Source of the DNA: a bacterium
GTDB taxonomy: Bacteria; Actinomycetota; Acidimicrobiia; Spongiisociales; Spongiisociaceae
Length of the DNA stretch: 58,455 nt
Assembly: GCA_026710435.1 (NCBI GenBank)
Contig: JAPOQZ010000142.1
Location: 1 to 58,455, forward strand
Direction: 5' to 3'
Shown here: one piece after another, positions 36,432 through 44,462 of the stretch
How positions within the stretch are numbered: the stretch's first letter is position 1
Layout: each line of letters begins with the position of its first letter
Position numbers and translations under genes: made by a program
The notes under the pieces: model-generated
Told to the model about the DNA's origin: nothing
Database searches by the model: none
What the model saw: the letters and a program-made list of their open reading frames with translations, nothing else

Positions 36432-37176
36432 GAACCACCGACTTCAGTTCCTTCCTCATGAGCGCTACGTAGCCGAGCAAGGCGATCAGCCCGAACGAGA
36501 ACCATTGCACCGCGTATGAGAGGTGTGACCGCTCGTCCAGTTCAGGAGCCGGCAGCGGTACCGGCAGTCGGCCCGGATCGTTGGGTTCGATGAGTTGGAT
36601 CCAGAACGGAAGCAGTTCCACTCCGACCTGTTGCTGGATCCGTCCCACATCGATCCGGGCAACTGTCTCAAGCCAACCCTCCGGTTCCCTGCGGCCGAGG
36701 GCGGGACGCTGTTGGTCGGCACGGAGGAAGCCGAGAAGCTCGATCCGGCCGTCCGGCCCGTACAGCTCGGCTGCGGGTGCCGGGTCCACTCCGATAGGGA
36801 ACCAGCCGACGTTGACCAGTACCCCGTTTCCCTCCCCGAGGTCGAGCGGGAAGACGACGTGGACCCCCGCTTGGCCGTCCACGACGTGGGATCTCACCAG
36901 GACACGGCCCTCGTCGGTCAGGACGCCGGCGGTCCTGACCCTCGTGTACTCGTAGTCCGCTGGATCGACCTCGAGGCCCTCCTGCGGTTGGAGGGCATCC
37001 AGTAGTAGCTGCATGGGGACCGGCTCGGCGCCCAAGCGGCTCCGTATAACCGTGTTGGCCGAACGCCGCTCCTCCAAGCGATCGAGTTGCCAGAACCCCA
37101 GGATCGCGCATCCCACGCTTACGAACACGACAAGGACCGCCAACACAATCCAGCGGGGGCGAACCGGCAACCTCAT
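36391..37176 (-). CDS. SURF1-family cytochrome oxidase assembly protein
   Basis: The protein has 261 residues and the family's two transmembrane helices, near residues 8-30 (IVLAVLVVFVSVGCAILGFWQLDRLEERR) and near 225-245. The intervening domain contains VLVRSHVVDGQAGVHVVFPL and VLVNVGWFP. SURF1 helps insert heme a into cytochrome oxidase, which implies an aerobic respiratory organism. No oxidase genes lie nearby. Confidence 0.9.
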   Translation of the reverse strand: MRLPVRPRWIVLAVLVVFVSVGCAILGFWQLDRLEERRSANTVIRSRLGAEPVPMQLLLDALQPQEGLEVDPADYEYTRVRTAGVLTDEGRVLVRSHVVDGQAGVHVVFPLDLGEGNGVLVNVGWFPIGVDPAPAAELYGPDGRIELLGFLRADQQRPALGRREPEGWLETVARIDVGRIQQQVGVELLPFWIQLIEPNDPGRLPVPLPAPELDERSHLSYAVQWFSFGLIALLGYVALMRKELKSVVPTRVEERRPRDRG

Positions 37177-37281
37177 GGGACCATTATCCCGTGTTTCGAA
37201 CCTGACCCGGCCGGGCGAGCCGGAGGCCGCCGCCTGGTGTCTCCGGTCCCCGGCCTGGTCAATTCCGAACCGACTGTCGGG

Positions 37282-37635
37282 TCAATCCTCGGAAGGCACC
37301 TTCTCGATCTCGACTGAGGCTGCCACCACCTCCACCCGGCTGTGGCGACCCTCGGCATCGGTCCAGAACCTCCGGTGAACCTGCCCGGCGATTTCGACGG
37401 GAACGCCCCGGATCGCCTTCACGAGATCGGGGTCCGGCTCCCAGACCGTGACGGGTATCACATCGGTCCGGCTGGGAGCAGCCAGACGGACCGTCACGAG
37501 CAGGCGAGCCAGCGACGCTCCTGACCCGAACGTGCGGTGCTCGGGAGCCGTAGCGAGCCTTCCCCTCAGGATGACCTCGTTACGATCCGGCTTGGCTACA
37601 TTATCGGCGGCGGTGGTGGTGCGGTTGTTGGTCAT
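37282..37635 (-). CDS. small single-stranded DNA-binding protein (SSB family)
   Basis: At 117 residues it is one OB fold: NEVILRGRLATAPEHRTFGSGASLARLLVTVR, VIPVTVWEP and VPVEIAGQVHRRFW. It lacks the long Gly-rich tail and acidic DDDIPF-like tip of replicative SSB, so it is probably a secondary SSB, perhaps in recombination. AAGGAGA precedes the ATG. The gap 37636-37762 has no gene. Confidence 0.75.
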   Translation of the reverse strand: MTNNRTTTAADNVAKPDRNEVILRGRLATAPEHRTFGSGASLARLLVTVRLAAPSRTDVIPVTVWEPDPDLVKAIRGVPVEIAGQVHRRFWTDAEGRHSRVEVVAASVEIEKVPSED

Positions 37636-37762
37636 GACGTTCTCCTTGATCAGTGCAAGTTGGTACTGACCATGAACTTATGAGAGGGGTGTGACAGATT
37701 ACGGTAGATAGCGGTAGCATCTGGACGATCTGGGCGTGCCGGTTCGTCGCTCTCCGACCGAT

Positions 37763-37868
37763 CTAGGAGGGTGCTGACCAATGACGATTGCTGGGGCCTG
37801 CCGTCCGCCGACCAGGGATTATGCCGGCGGTTGGCATGCCGCTGGCGGATTGCTCAGTACCCTCCTAG
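37763..37868. repeat. family A MITE-like repeat, copy A2 (inverted)
   Basis: It spans 106 bp from CTAGGAGGGTGCTGACCAAT to GGATTGCTCAGTACCCTCCTAG, in the opposite orientation to A1, A3 and A4. Interior arms are GGCCTGCCGTCCGCC and GGCGGTTGGCATGCC. Its end CTAG supplies the TAG stop codon of the tag gene. Confidence 0.85.
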
Positions 37869-38437
37869 CCTGTTTGTTGGTGACGAAAGCACCCCACGAC
37901 ATGGTCATTGACCAGACCGGCCGACTGCATGAAGGCGTAGCAGATGGTGGGGCCCACGAACGAGAACCCGTAGGCCTTGAGCCCCTTGCTCATAGCGCGG
38001 GACTCCGCTGTCTGTGACGGTACGTCGGTCATCCGGATGAAAGCGTTGCGGCGTGGCTCTCCCCCCACGAAACTCCAGAGAAGAGCGTCGAGCGATCCGT
38101 GTTCCGATTGGACGCGTAGCGTGGCGCGGGCGTTGGAGATGGCGGAGTCGATCTTGGCCCGGTTCCGGATGATCCGCTTATCGGAGCGGAGGCGCCGGCG
38201 CTCGGCATCCCCGTACGAAGCGACCCGGGCGATGTCGAACCCTTCGAAGGCGACACGGTAGCCGGCACGCCGGTGGAGAACCGTTCGCCAGGAAAGACCT
38301 GCCTGGGCACCTTCGAGCACGAGCAATTCGAAGAGCGCCCGGTCGCCGTGGAGAGGCCGCCCCCACTCGTCGTCGTGATAGCTCTGCATCAGCGGGTCGT
38401 CCCCCGCCCACTCACACCTGACGTATTCCCCGGCCAT
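37865..38437 (-). CDS. tag: DNA-3-methyladenine glycosylase I (Tag)
   Basis: A 190-residue base-excision enzyme. CEWAGDDPLMQSYHDDEWGRPLHGD is the Tag N-terminus with zinc-ligand Cys and His, FELLVLEGAQAGLSW holds the active-site glutamate region, and KAYGFSFVGPTICYAFMQSAGLVNDH, the C-terminal block, has the remaining ligands. The TAG stop lies in the terminal CTAG of repeat A2. Confidence 0.93.
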   Translation of the reverse strand: MAGEYVRCEWAGDDPLMQSYHDDEWGRPLHGDRALFELLVLEGAQAGLSWRTVLHRRAGYRVAFEGFDIARVASYGDAERRRLRSDKRIIRNRAKIDSAISNARATLRVQSEHGSLDALLWSFVGGEPRRNAFIRMTDVPSQTAESRAMSKGLKAYGFSFVGPTICYAFMQSAGLVNDHVVGCFRHQQTG

Positions 38438-38654
38438 GGACGGTGATCGTACCTGGATCGCCTCAACCCCTTCGTCTCTGCCGGGCGGCATTGGAAACCC
38501 TCCCCGGACCCTTAGCAACATAGAGTAGCCGTATTATAGGGTTGTAATAGCTATTGGGTGGGAGGCAATCGGTAGCTGTAATGCCGGCTCCTGAGCTGAT
38601 CGATCCCAAGGACGATGCTGTGCGCGCCGCGAGCGTCGAACCGCTGGTCATGCG

Positions 38655-38755
38655 CGCGTTTGCCCGTTGCGTACACGCAAGAGAAGCCACGAAAGCCGGC
38701 TTGAACTGACCCTTCGTGGGTGGGTGTGTCGGGGAGCATGAAGAGTCAGGACTGG
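38655..38755 (+). repeat. family B repeat, copy B4
   Basis: It contains GTACACGCAAGAGAAGCC and ACGAAAGCCGGCTTGAACTG like B3, then GTGGGTGTGTCGGGGAGCATG and ends AGTCAGGACTGG. The usual TTCACCC hairpin is degraded to TTTGCCCGTTGCG. It overlaps the 3' end of the convergent minus-strand gene. The gap 38438-38654 contains no other feature, only an AT-rich patch near 38530-38560. Confidence 0.55.
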
Positions 38756-39714
38756 CGGGAACTCCTACCGCCGGGTATCTCGGACAGGAGGCCCGCCAGT
38801 CCGGGAAGCTCAGGATCGGCGCTCCTGATAGCGGCGGCGAGGTTCCGGGCCGTACCCACCTCGTCCAGCGCCAGAGCCGCGCGGGCCGCCACGAACAAGA
38901 TCCTCGATTCGTAGCGCCGGACCTCGCGGGAAATGCGGGCCGGGCCGGTCACGCTCCAAGCCTCCGCCGGTCGACCCTCGTCGAGCAGGTAGGACCCGTA
39001 GACGACGCGCGCCTCGGCTTCGGTCGGCCGGTTGCCACCCAGTTCCCGGAACCTTGCCCAAGTCTTCTCCACGTCGCGACCGCGTCCCAGCGCTCGCAGG
39101 GTGTCCATCTCCACCGGCATATGGGTGGTGTCGCCCGTGAGACGGCGGTAGGCCCTCAGCTCAGCAAGTGCCTCCATCCACTCCTGGAGGTAGTACGCGC
39201 TCAGCCCGAGCAACTCCCTGACCGCAGAGGACCGGGGGCTGAGATCCTTGGTCTTGACGAACTTGCGCCGTGCGGTGCCGTATTCCCCCTTACCGAAAGC
39301 GTCCACCGCTTCGGCCAGTATCCGAAGAGTGGCCGTCTGGCGGTCCTTTCGGGTCACCCGCCGGATCTCGTCCCGCATCCAGCGGGGCAGGTTGTCAGGT
39401 CCCACCCCCGAGTGCGGGGCCTTCCGGTCTGGACGTCTGCCGGGCTTACCGCGTGAACCCGGGCCGGGTCGCCGCCCGGTGTCCCTCCGTGCCCGCACCG
39501 GTTTGGATCCGGCCGGCCGCCCACGCTTGGCACCGGAGGGCTTACCGGTACGGCCTTGCTTTCGGTTAACAGATCGGCGCGGCCTGCCGGCCGGGGAACG
39601 GCGGCCGGAGGGTGCTTGACGGCCTCCGGCCGATCGCTTCTTCGGCCTCGCCTGCGTACTACCCGCCCGGCGGGGCTTCTTCCGTCCTGGTTTGTTCCTA
39701 TGTTCTTGTGCCAT
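38746..39714 (-). CDS. TPR-like protein with long basic N-terminal tail
   Basis: The 322-residue protein begins with about 100 residues very rich in Arg, Lys, Pro and Gly (RPKKRSAGGRQAPSGRRSPA). From about residue 125 it is alpha-helical with TPR-type repeats (AVDAFGKGEYGTARRKFVKTKDLSPRSS, AYYLQEWMEALAELRAYRRL). The tail could bind nucleic acid; that is inference. I know no specific function. It follows recA in the same direction after 136 bp. Confidence 0.6.
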   Translation of the reverse strand: MAQEHRNKPGRKKPRRAGSTQARPKKRSAGGRQAPSGRRSPAGRPRRSVNRKQGRTGKPSGAKRGRPAGSKPVRARRDTGRRPGPGSRGKPGRRPDRKAPHSGVGPDNLPRWMRDEIRRVTRKDRQTATLRILAEAVDAFGKGEYGTARRKFVKTKDLSPRSSAVRELLGLSAYYLQEWMEALAELRAYRRLTGDTTHMPVEMDTLRALGRGRDVEKTWARFRELGGNRPTEAEARVVYGSYLLDEGRPAEAWSVTGPARISREVRRYESRILFVAARAALALDEVGTARNLAAAIRSADPELPGLAGLLSEIPGGRSSRQS

Positions 39715-39850
39715 CAGCCGGACTCCCTGCAGCAGTCTTTGGGATACTCAACCCGGCCAGGCCATCGGGCCCGCGACAGAACTGGAATCCAGGGGATGGT
39801 TGGACGTCGCTACCGGTTGCCGAATGGTAACGGGTAGCGATGCAGTCCTT

Positions 39851-40903
39851 CTATCGGTGAGGCTTCTTGCGGGATTTCGACCGAGTCTGGGGTGCCTGCT
39901 CTTCGGACTTGTCGTCCTCGACGATCCCCACCGCTTTGAGCACCCTGGCCTGCAACTGCATGGACAAGCCGGGGTTCTCCCTGAGGAAGCGCTTGGCCTT
40001 TTCGCGCCCTTGACCGAGTTGATCGGTTTCGAAGGTATACCAGGCACCGCTCTTCCTGACGATACCGGCAGTGACCGCCACATCGAGCAGGCTGCCTTCC
40101 CACGAGATTCCCTGTCCGAACATGATATCGAATTCCGCCATGCGGAACGGGGGCGCCAACTTGTTCTTTGCAACCTTGACCCTGACCCGGTTGCCGATCT
40201 GGTCCTTCCCGCTCTTGATCGACTCGATACGGCGGATATCCAGACGTACGCTGGAGTAGAACTTCAACGCCCGCCCGCCCGGCGTTACCTCTGGAGAACC
40301 GAACATCACGCCGATCTTCTCCCGAAGTTGGTTGATGAATATGGCGGTGGTCTTCGAGCGGTTGATATTGGCGGTAAGTTTGCGAAGCGCCTGGGACATC
40401 AACCTCGCCTGGAGCCCCACGTGGGTGTCACCCATCTCACCTTCGATCTCCGCCCTGGGAACCAGCGCAGCAACCGAGTCGATCACCACCACATCGAGCG
40501 CTCCCGACCTGATGAGCATGTCGGTGATCTCCAGCGCCTGCTCCCCGGTGTCGGGTTGGGATATCAGCAACTCGTCAATGTTCACGCCCACCGCCTTTGC
40601 GTAAACGGGATCCAAGGCATGCTCCGCATCCACGAAGGCGGCGATTCCTCCGTTGCGTTGCGCCTCGGCCACGATATGCAGGGCAAGGGTCGTCTTACCG
40701 CTCGACTCGGGTCCGTACACCTCGACGATGCGCCCTCGCGGTACTCCCCCGATACCCAGTGCCAGATCAAGCGCCAGCGCACCGGTCGAGATGTGCTCGA
40801 TCTTCTGGTGAGGGCTGGCCCCCAACCTCATGATGGATCCTTTGCCGAATTGGCGCTCTATCTGGGACATTGTTGTGTCGAGTGCCTGCTGCCGTTCCTT
40901 CAT
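39851..40903 (-). CDS. recA: recombinase RecA
   Basis: A 350-residue RecA: Walker [10 protein letters not shown] at about residues 64-72, Walker [12 protein letters not shown], loop L1 [22 protein letters not shown]2 [28 protein letters not shown]. No intein. AAGGAGCG precedes ATG 40903. It forms filaments on single-stranded DNA for recombination and triggers LexA self-cleavage. A LexA box lies upstream at 41093. Confidence 0.98.
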   Translation of the reverse strand: MKERQQALDTTMSQIERQFGKGSIMRLGASPHQKIEHISTGALALDLALGIGGVPRGRIVEVYGPESSGKTTLALHIVAEAQRNGGIAAFVDAEHALDPVYAKAVGVNIDELLISQPDTGEQALEITDMLIRSGALDVVVIDSVAALVPRAEIEGEMGDTHVGLQARLMSQALRKLTANINRSKTTAIFINQLREKIGVMFGSPEVTPGGRALKFYSSVRLDIRRIESIKSGKDQIGNRVRVKVAKNKLAPPFRMAEFDIMFGQGISWEGSLLDVAVTAGIVRKSGAWYTFETDQLGQGREKAKRFLRENPGLSMQLQARVLKAVGIVEDDKSEEQAPQTRSKSRKKPHR

Positions 40904-41092
40904 GTTCGCTCCTTCGTCTTGCCGAGCCGGTGGGCTCGTCTCTCCGTCCTTCTGATGAACAAGATACGAGCCTGCTGTGACAGACCGTGCACTCCCTCCC
41001 ACTCGGTACCGCTTCCGGGCGCGTTATCGAAGTAACGAATTACATACACCCGATTACACCCATGTTATCCGTGGTTACGACCTAGAGGTTAA

Positions 41093-41109
41093 TCGAACAT
41101 CTGTTCGAA
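41093..41109 (-). promoter_or_regulatory. LexA (SOS) box upstream of recA
   Basis: TCGAACATCTGTTCGAA is a near-perfect palindrome matching the Gram-positive and actinobacterial LexA site CGAACN4GTTCG. It lies about 190 bp before the recA start in the gap between thpR and recA (40904-41212), so LexA should repress recA until DNA damage. The spacing implies a long leader; exact promoter boxes are not clear. Confidence 0.8.
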
Positions 41110-41212
41110 ACCAAGGTTCTCGTGGGGCGGCCCGAGCCGGCAGCCGCGGAACCGGTCTTCGACGGGCAGCCGGGCACGCACGCAAGAGGGGCGACGGGCC
41201 CGGCGAGCCTCC

Positions 41213-41767
41213 TCAACCTCTCGCCAGCGGGAATCGCTCCAGAGCATCGTAAACGGTGGAACGACCTCTGGAACGGCTCCGGTAGAGGACGACCTCGGTA
41301 ACCGGTACGCCGACCCAGGACATCCCCATAGACGCCGACGGACGCAAGTCGCGGGGCGGGCGGATCCTGGCCAGGGTGAGGTGGGCTCTGAAGGGTCGAT
41401 CCTCGTACCCGAACCCAGCCGACGCCACGGCTTCCTCCGCCACTCCCGCCAGCTCCGCCACCTTCCCACCGTCCTTCTCGATCGCCGCCCACGCCACGGT
41501 AGCCCTTCCCAACTTCGGGAACCCTCCCAGCCGACCGATCCGGAAGGAGAACGGATCGCCCAACTCCGCAGTGTCAAGCGCCGCGATCAGGCGATCCCTA
41601 CCGATCATGTCGGCCGGTCCCACGAATCTCAGGGTGACATGCAGGTTCCGGGGGGGAACCGGCCTGCCCGGTAGGTCAAGTCCCTCGCGCCAATCATCGA
41701 CCGCCATCCTCGCCTCCGCCGGCAGCGGAATGGCGACGAAGCACCTCTCTGTGTTCCTACCGTTCAC
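41213..41767 (-). CDS. thpR: RNA 2',3'-cyclic phosphodiesterase
   Basis: A 2H-phosphoesterase of 184 residues with both HxTx motifs, LHVTLRFVG and RAHLTLARI. CFVAIPLPAEARM is the typical N-terminus. GTG 41767 is selected because it starts just before that block and overlaps the cinA stop by 11 bp. The family opens RNA 2',3'-cyclic phosphates or joins tRNA halves in vitro. Confidence 0.88.
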   Translation of the reverse strand: MNGRNTERCFVAIPLPAEARMAVDDWREGLDLPGRPVPPRNLHVTLRFVGPADMIGRDRLIAALDTAELGDPFSFRIGRLGGFPKLGRATVAWAAIEKDGGKVAELAGVAEEAVASAGFGYEDRPFRAHLTLARIRPPRDLRPSASMGMSWVGVPVTEVVLYRSRSRGRSTVYDALERFPLARG

Positions 41768-43010
41768 TGTTCCACCACTCGCCCATGACAGCCAGCCGGG
41801 TGAGCTGGAGGGCGGTGGTGGTGGTATAGGCCCGGATACGCTCACGGTCACCGGGCATCCGCAGGCCCCGGGCACGAGACGCCTCCGGCGTACGGACAGC
41901 TACGAAGATCGTGCCCGGAGGATGCTCGAGGGGATCGGGACCCGCCACCCCCGTAAGGGCGGTCACCACGTCGACTCCCATGACTGCGGCCGCCCCGTCG
42001 GCCATCGCGATAGCCGTCTCGGCACTGACCACCCCGTTGGCGTCGATTACGTCCTGGGGCACACCGAGCAGGCTCCGCTTCAGATCGGCCGCGTATGCAA
42101 CCATGCTCCCGCGGAACACTCGCGACGACCCCGGAAGGAGGCTGAGGCGGGCAGCCAGCATCCCCGACGTGACCGACTCGGCGGTGCCTATCGTCCAGCC
42201 CCGATCCATGAGTTCACCGAGGATGATCTGTTCGAGGGTCTCGTCGTCGGTCGCGAACACCGAAGCGCCCAGCCGCTCCCTCACACTGCGTTCCACCGGT
42301 TCTATCATCGAACGGGCCCGTGCCTCCGAGCGGGCCTTGGCAGAGAGGCGGACCTTCACCTCCCCGGCCGAGGCCAGGAAGGCCATCGACGGGTTGACCG
42401 AGGCGTGGTAGAGGTCGTCTAGCAGATCCGCGACCGCCGACTCGCCGTAGCCCCATGTTCGGAGTACCCGGCTGACAAGGACCTCGTCGCTACCCGCTCC
42501 CCTTCGCAGCCGTGGAACCACATGATCCTCGAGCATCTGGTACAGCTCGGCCGGAACGCCCGGCACGGCGAAGATGAGCGTCCCCTCGTGGTCCAGGAAC
42601 AGACCCGGGGCCGTACCACGAGGGTTGTGCAGCTGCTCCGAACCCTCGGGATACTCGGCCTGGCACAGGTTGCTCTCCGGGAACTCCCTGCCCAACCTGT
42701 CCCAGAAGGCTCTCAACACCACGGCATGGTCCTCGCTGAACAACATGTCTCTTCCGGTAGCTGCGCATATCGCTTCCCTGGTTATATCGTCCTGGGTGGG
42801 TCCCAATCCGCCGGTGATGATCACCACGTCTGCGCGGCCCATTGCTGTCCGGATCGTGTCCACCATGCGGCGGTGGTTGTCTCCGACAACCACCTGGTAG
42901 TGCGCGTCGAGACCCAACTCCGCCATCCGCTCGCCGAGGTAGGAGGCATTTGTGTTGACTATCTGGCCGAGCAGCAACTCGGTCCCCACCGCGACGACCT
43001 CGACGATCAT
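41757..43010 (-). CDS. cinA: CinA-family nicotinamide-nucleotide amidohydrolase
   Basis: The 417-residue CinA has an N-terminal molybdopterin-binding-like domain (VEVVAVGTELLLGQIVNTN, VVIITGGLGPTQDD). The C-terminal deamidase domain carries GTAESVTSGMLAARL and VVSAETAIAMADGAAAVMGVDVVTALTGVAGPD. It recycles NMN to nicotinic acid mononucleotide. It overlaps rimO by 4 bp; the pgsA gene often found between them in actinobacteria is absent. Confidence 0.95.
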   Translation of the reverse strand: MIVEVVAVGTELLLGQIVNTNASYLGERMAELGLDAHYQVVVGDNHRRMVDTIRTAMGRADVVIITGGLGPTQDDITREAICAATGRDMLFSEDHAVVLRAFWDRLGREFPESNLCQAEYPEGSEQLHNPRGTAPGLFLDHEGTLIFAVPGVPAELYQMLEDHVVPRLRRGAGSDEVLVSRVLRTWGYGESAVADLLDDLYHASVNPSMAFLASAGEVKVRLSAKARSEARARSMIEPVERSVRERLGASVFATDDETLEQIILGELMDRGWTIGTAESVTSGMLAARLSLLPGSSRVFRGSMVAYAADLKRSLLGVPQDVIDANGVVSAETAIAMADGAAAVMGVDVVTALTGVAGPDPLEHPPGTIFVAVRTPEASRARGLRMPGDRERIRAYTTTTALQLTRLAVMGEWWNSER

Positions 43011-44377
43011 CGGCTGATCCCCACTGGCAATTCATCGGCGGCACGAAACGTGCGCCGCACCTCTGCGGCGAGATCGGTCTCGTAACTCCCGGTTATCTCT
43101 GCCTCCACCCAAGTGCCGGGCACGCCCTGGTCAAGACAGATCATGCCGTCGATGTCGGGGGCTTCCCGGAATGACCTCCCCACGGGCACCCCGTCCTCCA
43201 CCTGGTCGATCAGGACCGTATGCACGTTCCCGACCTGCTCGGCGTTGCGGCGGGCGGTGATCTCGTCCTGGACCATGGTCAGTTCCCTCACCCGCCCAGC
43301 GATCTCGCGCGGACCGATCCTTCCGGGAATGTCAACCGCCCTCGTGCCCTCCTCGGGCGAGTAGGGAAAGAAACCGGCCCAGTCGAGATCCGCGGACACC
43401 AGAAACTCGAGGAGTTCGTCCACGTCATCGTCGGTCTCACCGGGATAGCCGACTATGAAGGACGACCTGAGAGCGGCCCTTGGTTCAGCTCGCCGGATCC
43501 GGTCGATCAGTCGTAGGTGACTCGGCGTGCTCCCGGGCCGCCGCATCGCGCGCAGCAGCCTCCGGGAGGCATGCTGGAGGCTGAGATCGAAATAGGGTGC
43601 CAGCTTCGGATTGGTTGCCAGTTCCTCGATCAGAGCAGGCCGGATCTCGGTCGGGTACAGGTACAGAAGTCGTAGCCTGACCAGTGCCTCCACGTCGGAG
43701 ATGAACCGCAGCAACTCAACGATGTTGTCGCCGGTCTTCACCCCGATGTCCCGTCCGTAGGCGGCCAGGTCCTGGGCGACGAGGACGATCTCAGACACGC
43801 CCGCTGCGCACAGGCGGACGATCTCCTCGCGGATATCGGTAGGACGCCGGGAACGTTGCGGACCACGGATGAGCGGTATGGCGCAGAAGGCGCACGTCTT
43901 GTCGCATCCCTCGGCAACCTTGACGTAGGCGTACGGAAAGTCCGGCGCCGGACGGTCGACGAGATGGAGCAGGTCCATGGCCGGACGCCTGGGACCGAGC
44001 CGCACCGGTGTCCAGTCGGTCAGAGAATCGAGGACCCCCACAAGGTCGCCGTACCGGTCGAGACCGACCACAGCATCCACTCCGTCGAGCGCTTCCTCTA
44101 GCTCGGAACCGTAGCGCTGAGCCATGCATCCGATCACCACCAGCCGGGTGCTGCCCGACTTGGACCGTTCGACCTCGAGGATCGTCTCGATCGACTCTCG
44201 CCGGGCGGCTTCGATGAAGGCACATGTGTTAACCATCACGACATCCGCCTGCTCACCTGAATCCGACGACCGATAGCCGGACTCGAGTAACAGGGCGGTG
44301 ACCTTCTCGGAGTCAACCTGGTTCTTCGAACATCCCAGCGTGGTGATGTGGACCGAAGGGGAGGAGCGATCATTCAC
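43007..44377 (-). CDS. rimO: ribosomal protein S12 methylthiotransferase RimO
   Basis: A 456-residue radical-SAM enzyme that methylthiolates an aspartate of S12. TLGCSKNQVDSE is the RimO rather than MiaB form of the N-terminal motif. Further cysteines in NTCAF and IGCMAQRYG complete the auxiliary cluster; EGCDKTCAFCAIPLIRG is the radical-SAM site. The TRAM domain ends the protein. It starts at GTG 44377. Confidence 0.95.
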   Translation of the reverse strand: MNDRSSPSVHITTLGCSKNQVDSEKVTALLLESGYRSSDSGEQADVVMVNTCAFIEAARRESIETILEVERSKSGSTRLVVIGCMAQRYGSELEEALDGVDAVVGLDRYGDLVGVLDSLTDWTPVRLGPRRPAMDLLHLVDRPAPDFPYAYVKVAEGCDKTCAFCAIPLIRGPQRSRRPTDIREEIVRLCAAGVSEIVLVAQDLAAYGRDIGVKTGDNIVELLRFISDVEALVRLRLLYLYPTEIRPALIEELATNPKLAPYFDLSLQHASRRLLRAMRRPGSTPSHLRLIDRIRRAEPRAALRSSFIVGYPGETDDDVDELLEFLVSADLDWAGFFPYSPEEGTRAVDIPGRIGPREIAGRVRELTMVQDEITARRNAEQVGNVHTVLIDQVEDGVPVGRSFREAPDIDGMICLDQGVPGTWVEAEITGSYETDLAAEVRRTFRAADELPVGISR

Positions 44378-44386
44378 GAGGCCAGT

Positions 44387-44436
44387 CTAGGAGGGTATTC
44401 AGAGGCACCGTGCAAAGGGGTCGCTTGCGTGCCTCT
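44387..44436. repeat. solo family A end plus hairpin
   Basis: CTAGGAGGGTATTCAG (44387-44402) matches the family A end at 14 of 16 positions, but no second end is present. It runs into a separate hairpin: AGAGGCAC (44401-44408) pairs with GTGCCTCT (44429-44436), with an inner GCAA/TTGC. It lies between vanW and rimO and may terminate vanW transcripts, although no T-run follows. Confidence 0.45.
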
Positions 44437-44462
44437 CCGGCGGCCGTGCCGTAGCTCGCGGT

